A stretch of DNA of 64,000 nt from JAWKXU01 sp964468045 (GTDB taxonomy: Bacteria > Pseudomonadota > Alphaproteobacteria > Sphingomonadales > Sphingomonadaceae): the NCBI GenBank assembly GCA_964468045.1, contig CAYXTO010000004.1, forward strand, positions 62,001-126,000. The letters run 5' to 3'. Each line of letters begins with the position of its first letter. The first letter of the stretch is position 1. Shown here in pieces: positions 8,375-15,070 of this stretch. The notes beneath the pieces were generated by a model. That model was not told where the DNA came from. It did not search any database and was given only the letters and a program-made list of their open reading frames with translations. The position numbers and the translations under genes are program-made.

Positions 8375-8755
8375 TCCAAAATGGTACAACAGGCCAGAAA
8401 AGTTTTTGTCATTATATTAGTCCTCCCCCACGATCCACAGGATTTAGAATTTGGGATTTCACTCCAGCACCGCATCAATCCAACGGATGCGGCATATTCT
8501 CAGGTGCGAGGAGTAGCGGTCCAACTCGGCCATCAACAAGTCACCCGATCAATAAGTTCGCTGTGCGAACATGTGCTCGTTGCCGTTTTCTCATCAGTCA
8601 TGTGAAAATTGGCGAAAACATTGACGTTTTCGAAGCTGCCTCTATGCTGGGGAATTATCAATGTTCATCTGGTGAACAAAATGGATGTGGACCTAGACCT
8701 AAGGAACTCTGTTCACCGGCCGATCAGCGCCCTTTCCCGTGGATTGAGCGTTTGG
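8375..8755. other. gene-free stretch with two GTTCR-N5-YGAAC dyads, probably an orphan promoter
   Basis: No credible full gene lies between the IS6 end and the IS21 remnant. Two 15-bp dyads of one design are present: GTTCG-CTGTG-CGAAC at 8556-8570 and GTTCA-TCTGG-TGAAC at 8663-8677, the latter extendable to TGTTCA/TGAACA. A third inverted repeat, CGAAAAC-N6-GTTTTCG, is at 8613-8632. The second dyad lies just before an ATG at 8681 that opens a 26-codon frame and runs into the broken IS21 sequence. The layout resembles an autoregulated TetR-type promoter whose gene was destroyed, but this is inference. Confidence 0.4.
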
Positions 8756-9051
8756 AAGTGACGATGGTCGATCCACGCTCGTACCGCTGGGAGAAGACTT
8801 CGAACAGCAGCTCAGCGCCGGTGGCCGACAGCGGCAACCGTGCGTCGTTCGCGGTCGATCAGCTCGAGCTCGATCAGCCGCAGCAGGTAGCGCGGGTGAT
8901 CGACGCCGTCGCGGGCGCACTCGCGGGCGACCTTGTCATACTCGCGCAGCACCGTCGGCAACTTCAGCTGCTTGAGGTGATGGGCGAGCAGAACCTGCGG
9001 CGCGGTGCTCATGGTGCCGGTGGGCATCGCGTCATCGGTGGCGCGGGTCAT
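8756..9051 (-). pseudogene. istB: istB (IS21 helper ATPase), internally deleted
   Basis: The start is ATG at 9049-9051, overlapping the istA stop as ATGA, the usual IS21 arrangement. About 70 N-terminal codons are intact (LLAHHLKQLKLPTVLREYD, then LIELELIDRERR). The frame then jumps. Starting near 8837 a different frame gives LPLSATGAELLFEVFSQRYE and RGSTIVTS, which belongs to the end of the AAA+ core. The Walker A region and about 100 residues between are absent, and the last ~60 residues after TIVTS are also lost. The protein cannot be functional. IstB normally assists the IstA transposase in target choice. Confidence 0.85.
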
Positions 9052-9365
9052 GCCGCCAGCACCGCATAGTCGGCGGCCGACGTCGTCTTTACCGCGGTCC
9101 TGGGCAGATGCGGATAAGCCGTCAGGTCGAGCCGGGCGGGCCGCCGTTCGACCCGCGCCAGCGCGATCAGCTTGACCGCATCGAAGCCGGGCGCGCCGAT
9201 GTGGATCGCCTGGGTCACGGCGGCGGTGACGATATCCAGCGGCAGCGCCTCCAGCAGTCGCAGAACCTGGATAAACTCGCGCTTGCCGCGGTTGCCCATG
9301 CGCTGGACCGGTGCCAGCGAGCGCAGCGTGAAGAACTGGCTGAGTGGCGCATCCGGACCAAGCGG
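9048..9365 (-). pseudogene. istA: istA (IS21 transposase), C-terminal fragment
   Basis: This reads GPDAPLSQFFTLRSLAPVQR, then MGNRGKREFIQVLRLLE and ends HLPRTAVKTTSAADYAVLAA. That matches the last ~100 residues of IS21-family IstA proteins. A stop lies directly upstream (9366-9368), and the catalytic integrase core is missing. With the deleted istB it forms a ~0.6-kb relic of an IS21 element, bounded at 9365 by a winged-helix gene fragment and near 8756 by the orphan promoter region. Confidence 0.85.
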
Positions 9366-9375
9366 TTATTTTCTC

Positions 9376-9786
9376 ATGAGACTTTGTGTGAAATCTGCGG
9401 CTGTGCAGGCGCTGGTGATGGAATTGTTGGCAGAGCCAGTCATATCCGCGGGACCTCATGGCAACGGCTCGATCCAGGCGATTCCCACCATGCCGGAGAA
9501 TGCCATTTCGCTTCCCCTGACGGAGGGCGGTGTCGGCGCTAATGGTGACACGAATGGTGACATTATTGGTGACATGCATGTCACCAATAACCCGCCGTTG
9601 AATGAGCGGCAGGAGTGGCTGTTGGCACGAGTCGCGCAAGGTGACCGATGCACGTTCGAAGACATTGTCTCGCGTTGGCAGGTCAGCAGCCGCACCGCGA
9701 AACGCGACATTGCCAGCCTGAAGGATAGCGGGTTGATGCGCTATCTGGGCCGGCATCGGAGCGGGTCGTATGTGGTTCCGGGCTGA
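9376..9786 (+). CDS. winged-helix domain protein, probably a truncated regulator
   Basis: A 136-codon frame from ATG 9376. The last ~60 residues (NERQEWLLARVAQGDRCTF, then SRWQVSSRTAKRDIASLKDSG) form a DeoR/Fic-type winged-helix DNA-binding tail, as found at the C-terminus of some Fic or Schlafen-like AlbA_2 ATPases. The section before it contains three imperfect GGTGACA repeats encoding GDTNGDIIGDMHVTNN. This kind of low-complexity linker is common just before such tails. Because an IS21 relic abuts the start, I infer that the catalytic N-terminal part was lost. It could still make a small DNA-binding protein. It lies 48 bp upstream of mqsR on the same strand. Confidence 0.5.
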   Translation: MRLCVKSAAVQALVMELLAEPVISAGPHGNGSIQAIPTMPENAISLPLTEGGVGANGDTNGDIIGDMHVTNNPPLNERQEWLLARVAQGDRCTFEDIVSRWQVSSRTAKRDIASLKDSGLMRYLGRHRSGSYVVPG

Positions 9787-9795
9787 CGGAATCGG

Positions 9796-9832
9796 CCCTC
9801 TTGAAAAAACACCACTGTGGTGTTATCAAGGG
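9796..9832 (+). promoter_or_regulatory. mqsRA promoter and operator dyad
   Basis: A perfect inverted repeat, AACACCA-CTG-TGGTGTT (9808-9824), sits inside a longer dyad CTTGA...TCAAG. TTGAAA (9801-9806) and TTATCA (9823-9828), 16 bp apart, make a plausible promoter, so a repressor on the dyad would cover it. The mqsR ATG is at 9835. MqsA autorepression through short palindromes is known in E. coli, where the site is AACCT-N3-AGGTT. The site here has the same N3 layout, AAC at the outer edge and longer arms. Confidence 0.7.
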
Positions 9833-9834
9833 CA

Positions 9835-10152
9835 ATGACCGAGAAGCGAAAGCCGACCTATGACATTGAAGCGGTCAAAGCCGTTTTCTCGACGGTCGAG
9901 AAGCTCAATGTCACAGGTTCCGCTCTGAAAGGAGCGGCTTCGCTTGGGTTTGGCCGAAGCGAGATCGTCGCAACCATCCAGACGATCGAGCGCCGCCATT
10001 TTTATAAGTCCATGACATCCTATGCCGATCATCGGGTCTGGCAGGATGTCTACCACGTTCCCTCGGAACAGGGGGCTTTGTACGTCAAGTTTACGGCCGA
10101 TGCCGTGACCGAGTTTTTGCTTCTGTCGTTCAAGGAGAAGGGCGATGACTAA
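9835..10152 (+). CDS. mqsR: MqsR-family mRNA interferase toxin
   Basis: A 105-residue toxin of the RelE-like MqsR family, which cleaves mRNA at GCU/GCN sites in E. coli. The hallmark segment HFYKSMTSYADHRVWQDVYH is present, followed by LYVKFTADAVTEFLLLSFKEK. The lysine, glutamine, tyrosine and lysine positions linked to activity in E. coli MqsR appear conserved. ATG 9835 is preferred over the 9817 frame start because that codon lies inside the operator dyad. The gene overlaps the antitoxin gene by 8 bp, and the SD for the antitoxin (AAGGAG) lies in its last codons. Toxin-first order, as here, is typical of mqsRA. Confidence 0.9.
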   Translation: MTEKRKPTYDIEAVKAVFSTVEKLNVTGSALKGAASLGFGRSEIVATIQTIERRHFYKSMTSYADHRVWQDVYHVPSEQGALYVKFTADAVTEFLLLSFKEKGDD

Positions 10153-10567
10153 CCCCACCTGCCCGGAGACGGGCCAGCCGATGTTCCGCGACGTTCGGCC
10201 GATGACCATCACCTACAAGGGCCATCAGGCCACCTTCGACATGCCCGGGTGGTATTGTGATGCGAGCGACGAGAGCATTCACACCGGTGACGACATGAAG
10301 GTTTCGGATCGCGCTCTGAACCGGCTCAAGGCCCAGGTGGAGGGCCTGCTCGATCCCGAAGCGGTACGCCGCATCAGGAAGCGCCTGCACCTTACCCAGA
10401 AGGATGCCGGCCGCCTGATCGGAGGCGGGCCCAACGCATTCCAGAAGTACGAGAGCGGCGACGTGGTAGTCAGCCATGCGGTGATGAGTGCCCTGCTGCT
10501 GCTCGACAGGGATCCGTCTGGGCTCTCGGTTCTAAAGCAGCGGGTGCACCAGAAGGAAGCCGCATAG
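10145..10567 (+). CDS. mqsA: MqsA-family antitoxin
   Basis: A 140-residue antitoxin with an N-terminal toxin-binding domain and a C-terminal Xre-type HTH (IRKRLHLTQKDAGRLIGGG, then NAFQKYESGD, about residues 78-106). The fold should follow E. coli MqsA, which neutralises MqsR and represses the operon. The four zinc cysteines of the E. coli protein (two CxxC) are only half kept: CPETG replaces the first pair and WYCDAS the second. Each motif thus has one Cys and a Thr or Ser. The zinc site is therefore probably absent or altered. Both genes are intact, so the module is likely functional and may stabilise this island. Confidence 0.9.
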   Translation: MTNPTCPETGQPMFRDVRPMTITYKGHQATFDMPGWYCDASDESIHTGDDMKVSDRALNRLKAQVEGLLDPEAVRRIRKRLHLTQKDAGRLIGGGPNAFQKYESGDVVVSHAVMSALLLLDRDPSGLSVLKQRVHQKEAA

Positions 10568-10682
10568 GCTCCTGTTGCGATTGCCTATCCGCAATTGCCG
10601 ACCGCAACTTTTCGCAGGCTCACGGCCCGCCCAGATGCCCTTCGACGAGAGAGTTCGTTTGCAGACTCTCACCCACCGCCAA

Positions 10683-10707
10683 TATCTCAATGCGAATCAA
10701 TGAGATA
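10683..10707. promoter_or_regulatory. 25-bp inverted repeat TATCTCA-N11-TGAGATA
   Basis: A perfect 7-bp-arm dyad with an 11-bp spacer lies in the otherwise gene-free 10568-10760 stretch downstream of mqsA. It could be an operator, but no intact gene is positioned to use it. I see no other feature between the mqsA stop and the hairpin at 10724. Confidence 0.4.
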
Positions 10708-10723
10708 CCCCTTGAGCGGGTCA

Positions 10724-10749
10724 AAAATCCCCAGCTTTCGCGGGGTTTT
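10724..10749 (-). terminator. rho-independent terminator of a lost leftward gene
   Basis: Read leftward it is AACCCCGCGAAAGCTGGGGATTTTT in outline: a CCCC/GGGG stem with a short loop, ending in five T. It lies 12 bp past the stop at 10761 of a truncated leftward frame, so it is the original terminator of that gene. Confidence 0.65.
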
Positions 10750-10760
10750 GCCGTTGGTAT

Positions 10761-10930
10761 CTAAACCGGGCAGGCATAGCGATCCAGCAGAGTGCGGACT
10801 GCCTGTTCGCTCGGGGTTCGGATTTTGGACTTCGATTGCATGCCAGCGTCATAGCGGCTGGTCACGTTGGCCGCCAAGATTGAAGTCAGGCTATTGCCCA
10901 AACACCGCCGCAGGCTGCTCTGCCCATGGG
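10761..10930 (-). pseudogene. C-terminal fragment of an unidentified gene
   Basis: A leftward frame ends SKIRTPSEQAVRTLLDRYACPV at 10761 and is followed by a good terminator. Upstream it reads LTSILAANVTSRYDAG and then loses credibility near 10930, close to where a rightward GIY-YIG fragment begins (10973). I read it as the 3' end of a gene cut off by rearrangement. An internal ATG at 10841 could express 26 residues. I do not recognise the family. Confidence 0.35.
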
Positions 10931-10972
10931 AGGTCAGCGATGCCCGACCAACGGGAGTTAAGTTGACAAGGC

Positions 10973-11224
10973 CTCACCCAGCTTCGCCATGTCCGGTCGG
11001 CCGAAGAAAAGCGGGCGGCGGAGGAGATCGCGCGGCGCGACAAGTGCGCCGACTTCGCGAAGTTCGAGCCACTGTTCAAGCAGGTGAAAGACGAACTGGC
11101 GAGCGGCACACGCGTAACCCGCCCCTTCGAGCTGAAGGCAGAGATCCGCCCTGGCGCATTCTTCATTGTCTTCGGCCAGATTTGCTACGTTGCCGAGATG
11201 GGCGAGATACCGCTGTACGGATGA
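10973..11224 (+). pseudogene. fragment of a GIY-YIG nuclease-family protein
   Basis: The frame LRHVRSAEEKRAAEEIARRD, then DFAKFEPLFKQVKDELASGT and KAEIRPGAFFIVFGQICYVAEMG, matches an internal segment that I recognise from GIY-YIG nuclease-family proteins common in alphaproteobacteria. It has no start codon in context and ends at a TGA at 11222. The expected continuation (a conserved RLRVIxxNGTES stretch and the nuclease domain) is missing. It is a remnant between the mqsRA module and the copper island. Confidence 0.55.
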
Positions 11225-11363
11225 CTTCCGACGACGAGTTGAAGCACCGGAACGGACTTGGCGGCAGAGCGCGGGATTTTCATGGCATCGCCCGATGCTA
11301 CCAGCACCAGCGTCTAGGGCAACCTGCCACACAAATCTGACAAAGCCGTGGGAACTGTGGTCC

Positions 11364-12371
11364 TCAGAACCAGGAACGGATTCCGATCAGGAAATTCCAT
11401 CCTCCTGCCTTCTCGTCCCGGGCACGCCGGAAATCCGCCGTATCGCCAAAGGCGCGTTCGTACTTCACGCCAACATACGGCGCGAACTCTGGCACGAACT
11501 GGTAGCGCAGCCGTAACCCCAGCTCAGCGGTGGAGAGGCCGGAGCCTATGCCAAGCTCAGGAACATCTTGCGCCGAAAAGTTGAGTTCGGCCGCGGGTTG
11601 AAGGATCAGCTTCTGGGTCAGGCGCTGATCATATTCCGCCTCGATCCGCGTGGTGACGTCACCTTTGTTTGAGAGGAACAGCGCCCCGCCCATCTCGAAC
11701 CAGTAAGGGGCAAGGCCCTGGACGCCGACAACGGCGTAAGTCCGATCCGGCCCGGCGCCAAGATCCTGCCGGATACCGGTCTGGAGGTTCCACCACGGGT
11801 CGAGCGCACGGCTCCAGAGCGCCTGTACCTCGGCGTGCTCCGGACTCTCGCCGAAGCGGCTTTCACCCTCGGTCTTGACCCAGAGCCTGTCAATGTCGCC
11901 GCCGTACCAGCCTTGCGCGTCCCAAGCGTAACCGTCCTTGCCCTTGCCGATGACCGCTTCGAGCTGATCAATCAGGATCATGCCGCTTTTGATATCGCCA
12001 TGTTCCTTGCGGACGATTTCGCGCGCCGGGGCCATTGCCGGAGCGCCGTAAATGGCATCGGCCGCATGATCGGGACCGGTCAATGCCGCAGAGGATGGCG
12101 GCGCCACCGGCGGATCGGGAATGCCGGGCGCGTGGTGGGCATGGGCCGTGTGCGCTTCATGGGCGGATTGTGACGGCATTGCGTGGCCTGCATGTTCATC
12201 CGCCGGGGCGGATGAGGGGGCCTGCGGCGGCTCCTGCCCGGCATGGGGATTGTCCGCTTCCGCCTCCATCGCATGATGCGCGTGAGGATCGACTGGAGCC
12301 TCATGATGCTGGTGCTGTGCCAGCGCAGGCGTTGCTACCGCCGCGAGAAGGATGGCTGCGATATAGTTCAT
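11364..12371 (-). CDS. copB: outer-membrane copper resistance protein CopB
   Basis: A 335-residue outer-membrane protein of the CopB family, which binds copper and helps limit its entry. A signal peptide (MNYIAAILLAAVATPALA) is followed by a long His/Met/Ala/Pro segment rich in HxH and HAGHAM motifs (about residues 20-100). A beta-barrel follows, opening GMILIDQLEAVIGKGKDGYA and closing IGIRSWF with the terminal phenylalanine. The start ATG overlaps the copA stop as ATGA (12368-12371), so the two are translationally coupled. The family usually sits directly after copA, as here. The longer upstream frame is copA antisense-frame noise. Confidence 0.93.
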   Translation of the reverse strand: MNYIAAILLAAVATPALAQHQHHEAPVDPHAHHAMEAEADNPHAGQEPPQAPSSAPADEHAGHAMPSQSAHEAHTAHAHHAPGIPDPPVAPPSSAALTGPDHAADAIYGAPAMAPAREIVRKEHGDIKSGMILIDQLEAVIGKGKDGYAWDAQGWYGGDIDRLWVKTEGESRFGESPEHAEVQALWSRALDPWWNLQTGIRQDLGAGPDRTYAVVGVQGLAPYWFEMGGALFLSNKGDVTTRIEAEYDQRLTQKLILQPAAELNFSAQDVPELGIGSGLSTAELGLRLRYQFVPEFAPYVGVKYERAFGDTADFRRARDEKAGGWNFLIGIRSWF

Positions 12372-14176
12372 GCTGCTTCTCCTTCCAGCGGGCGGACGGT
12401 GACGACGCGGAACATGCCCGCGTGCATGTGCAGCAGCAGATGGCAATGGAATGCCCAGTCCCCCGGCGCATCCGCCGTCAGGTCGAAGCTGACCTTGCCG
12501 CCCGGCAGCACGTTGACGGTGTGTTTGCGCGGGTAGCTGCCGGTATGGCCGTTCACGAGATCGAAGAAATGGCCGTGCAGGTGGATCGGGTGGGTCATCA
12601 TCGTGTCGTTGATGAGCACGACACGCGCGCGTTCGTTGCGTTCGAAGCGGATCGGTTCGACGCCCTCGCTGAACTTCTCGCCATCGAACGACCACATGAA
12701 GCGTTCCATGTTGCCGGTGAGATGGACCTCGATCGTGCGCTGTGGTGGGCGCGTGTCGGGGTTGGGAGTGAGCGACATCAGGTCACGGTAGGTCAGCACC
12801 TTGTGGCCGACATCCTCCAGCCCGACGCCCGGATCGCCGGTGCGATCGACTGGTGACATGGCGATGGCGTCCACGCCAACACCGACTTTGACGCTGTCGG
12901 GCACCAAAGACTTGTCGCGCATGTTCATGCTGCCCATCGAATGGGAACCTCCCTGATCTGCCGCCGCCGCGTTGGCCCCGGCGGCCATAGCGCCATGATC
13001 CATCCCAGCCATGGCGCCATGGTCCATTCCAGCGATTGAACCATCATCCATGCTGCCCATGCCCATGTCCTTCATGGTGAGCGTCGGGCGCGGGCGCAGC
13101 GGCGGGATGGGCGCGGTCATCCCCATGCGCGGTGCGAGTGTGGCGCGCGCCATGCCGGAACGATCGATCGATTCCGCGACGAGCGTGAACGCCTTGTCCT
13201 CGGTTGGCTGGATAATGACGTCATAGGTCTCGGCATTGCCGATCTGGAATTCGTCCACGGTCACCGGACGGACATTCAGCCCATCAGCGCTGACCACGGT
13301 CATGGGCAGACCCGGAATGCGGATATTGAAGATCGTCATGGTAGCAGCATTAATGAAGCGCAGCCGCACCCGCTCGCCGGGGCGAAAGAGGCCGGTCCAG
13401 TTTTCCTGCGGTCCATGACCATTCACAAGGTAAGTGTAGGTGGCGGCCGTCACATCGGCGATGTCGGTGGGGTCCATCCGCATCTTTCCCCACATGGCGC
13501 GGTCGGAAGCGGACATGCTCTCTTCGGGACCACCACGCAGCATACCGAACAGCGTCTGCCTCTGGCGATTGAAATAGCCGCCCTCCGCCTTGAGCTTGGT
13601 GACGAGCTGGTGGGGATGCAGGAAGGTCCAGTCGCTGAGCACGATCACATGTTCGCGATCATAGGCGACCGGATCGGGCTCGGCGGGATCGATCACGATC
13701 GGCCCGTAATGGCCCTGCTGTTCCTGGAGACCGGAGTGGCTGTGATACCAGTAGGTGCCGCTTTGCAGCAACGGAAATTCGTAAACGAAGGTGGTGTGCG
13801 GCTTGATGCCTGGAAAGCTGACGCCAGGAACGCCGTCCATCTGAAACGGGACAATCAGCCCGTGCCAATGGATCGAGCTGTCTTCCTTGAGCGTATTCTC
13901 GACATGAAGGCGAACATTCTGCCCCTCGCGCAGCCGAATCAACGGTGCCGGCAGCACGCCGTTCATCGTGACGGCATGACCATTGCGCCCACCAACGGTG
14001 AAAGGTGTGTTGGCGATCTTGAGGTGGATATCCTCGCCCGAAAGCGTGGGCATCCGCGGCGCCAGCCCCAGCGAGCCGGTTTGCGCCCAGGCTGGAAACA
14101 GGCTGGAAAAGCCCAGTCCCGCAGCACCGACCACGCCGGCACGCAGTAGGGATCGTCGACCGATCGTCTGTGTCAT
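12368..14176 (-). CDS. copA: periplasmic multicopper oxidase CopA
   Basis: A 602-residue copper-resistance multicopper oxidase. A twin-arginine signal (TIGRRSLLRAG) fixes the start at ATG 14176 and implies export folded with copper. Copper ligand motifs are in order: SIHWHGLIVP (about residue 100), YWYHSHSGLQEQ, then HPIHLHGHFFD and HCHLLLHMHAGM near the C-terminus. A Met/His-rich stretch (MGMGSMDDGS, MDHGAMAGMDHGAM) about residues 370-410 is the usual copper-binding insert. It probably oxidises Cu(I) to less toxic Cu(II) in the periplasm. It is translationally coupled to copB and follows two small periplasmic proteins in one leftward operon. Confidence 0.95.
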   Translation of the reverse strand: MTQTIGRRSLLRAGVVGAAGLGFSSLFPAWAQTGSLGLAPRMPTLSGEDIHLKIANTPFTVGGRNGHAVTMNGVLPAPLIRLREGQNVRLHVENTLKEDSSIHWHGLIVPFQMDGVPGVSFPGIKPHTTFVYEFPLLQSGTYWYHSHSGLQEQQGHYGPIVIDPAEPDPVAYDREHVIVLSDWTFLHPHQLVTKLKAEGGYFNRQRQTLFGMLRGGPEESMSASDRAMWGKMRMDPTDIADVTAATYTYLVNGHGPQENWTGLFRPGERVRLRFINAATMTIFNIRIPGLPMTVVSADGLNVRPVTVDEFQIGNAETYDVIIQPTEDKAFTLVAESIDRSGMARATLAPRMGMTAPIPPLRPRPTLTMKDMGMGSMDDGSIAGMDHGAMAGMDHGAMAAGANAAAADQGGSHSMGSMNMRDKSLVPDSVKVGVGVDAIAMSPVDRTGDPGVGLEDVGHKVLTYRDLMSLTPNPDTRPPQRTIEVHLTGNMERFMWSFDGEKFSEGVEPIRFERNERARVVLINDTMMTHPIHLHGHFFDLVNGHTGSYPRKHTVNVLPGGKVSFDLTADAPGDWAFHCHLLLHMHAGMFRVVTVRPLEGEAA

Positions 14177-14261
14177 GATTTTATCCTCGGCTCCACGGGG
14201 GAGCCCTCTAAGTGCTGAAGGGGCCGAGAGGCGAGAAAGCCGCCTCCCGGTTTGCGTCCGA

Positions 14262-14549
14262 TCAGTGCTGATCCGTGCCATGTCCGGCATGCGGATCGGC
14301 GGCAGGCGCTTCCGAAGGAGGCGTCGCCTTACCTTTGGCCTTCATTTTCTCGCAGCGGCCCATCTTGCCCTCGGCATCCTTGTCGCAGCAGCCGTCGGAC
14401 ATATCGTGACCTTCATGACCTTCATGACCTTCATGACCTTCATGACCGGCATGACTGGTGCGTTGGCTGTGCGCATCGGCCGGTGCGGCGTTTTGGGCGA
14501 AGGCTGGCATGGCGATCATCATCGTGATCGCGGCAATTATCAACTTCAT
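14262..14549 (-). CDS. small His-rich periplasmic protein with GHE repeats
   Basis: A 95-residue exported protein. Signal peptide MKLIIAAITMMIAMPAFA is followed by HAGHEGHEGHEGHEGHD, a Cys pair in SDGCCDKDAEGK, further Cys, Met and Lys residues, and a His-rich tail (DPHAGHGTDQH). The repeat is encoded by a 9-bp direct repeat (CTTCATGAC on the + strand, about 14409-14447), so its length is likely to vary by slippage. The composition suggests a periplasmic copper buffer or chaperone for CopA. No named family is recognised. It lies 85 bp upstream of copA in the same operon. Confidence 0.75.
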   Translation of the reverse strand: MKLIIAAITMMIAMPAFAQNAAPADAHSQRTSHAGHEGHEGHEGHEGHDMSDGCCDKDAEGKMGRCEKMKAKGKATPPSEAPAADPHAGHGTDQH

Positions 14550-14579
14550 GACTAATCTCCGGAAGAAAGTGGGTGAACC

Positions 14580-14921
14580 TCAATTCCTCGGAGTTATCCG
14601 CGGCGGCGGCGTTTCTCCCTCAAGCGTGATCGTGGCGAGATGTTTCTGTCCCACAACAGAATATAAGGTCTTGGTTGGCCGATCCCGCAGTTCGATGAGG
14701 GGAGGTATTGCCGGGAACGCGGCGCAGGCAACCGCGCAGTGCATGGGGGCTTTGGGTGATTTACGATCGGAGGGAGATTCGCTCCCGGCGCAATGCCCCG
14801 CGACCGAAGCCATCTCCATCGCACCCTGATGCGGCATAGCCGTTGCAGTGCCGCTCGCCATCGATACGGACGAGACGAGCATGGCAAGCGCAATCAGGAG
14901 TGACGAAAGCAACTTCATCAT
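14580..14921 (-). CDS. small exported protein of the copper operon (DUF2946-like)
   Basis: About 113 residues from MMKLLSSLLIALAMLVSS, with a signal peptide ending near SMASG. The mature part has HCAGSES and PMHCAVACAAFPAIPP, a Cys/His pattern seen in short membrane or periplasmic proteins (DUF2946-like) next to copper genes, then a beta-rich tail. It is the first gene of the leftward copper operon, 30 bp before the His-rich protein and just downstream of the divergent operator pair. Start is ATG 14921 or the adjacent ATG 14918. The function is unproven; metal binding is inferred from cysteines and context. Confidence 0.6.
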   Translation of the reverse strand: MMKLLSSLLIALAMLVSSVSMASGTATAMPHQGAMEMASVAGHCAGSESPSDRKSPKAPMHCAVACAAFPAIPPLIELRDRPTKTLYSVVGQKHLATITLEGETPPPRITPRN

Positions 14922-14985
14922 AATTCTGTGCGTGGTTGGGCCATGGGTGACAACGATTCGAATCCTTTTCGAACCCTTCATGCAC

Positions 14986-15035
14986 CTTGACACAATGATA
15001 AGGTCAAGTGCCCATTGACTCTGACATGGTGTCAA
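14986..15035. promoter_or_regulatory. divergent copper-regulated promoters with two TTGAC-N11-GTCAA dyads
   Basis: Dyad 1 is TTGAC-ACAATGATAAG-GTCAA at 14987-15007. Dyad 2 is TTGAC-TCTGACATGGT-GTCAA at 15015-15035. If dyad 1 is read leftward and dyad 2 rightward, about 16 of 21 bases agree, so each is oriented toward its own operon. In each, the leading TTGAC(C/T) can serve as -35, with a -10-like hexamer (CATGAA or CATCTT) 19 bp on. This overlong spacing is typical of MerR/CueR-activated promoters. The nearby CueR homologue is the obvious regulator. Confidence 0.72.
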
Positions 15036-15070
15036 ACTCCATCTTGCCCTGCGATAGAAGGAGACGGTTG

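Noticed and set aside
7543..8382. 8-bp target-site duplication for the IS6 element
   Set aside because: GTCTCCAC on the left and TCCAAAAT on the right do not match with the ends I assign. No convincing alternative was found.
14400..14460. possible CRISPR-like direct repeats (CTTCATGAC units)
   Set aside because: The units are 9 bp with no spacers and encode in-frame GHE repeats of a small protein.
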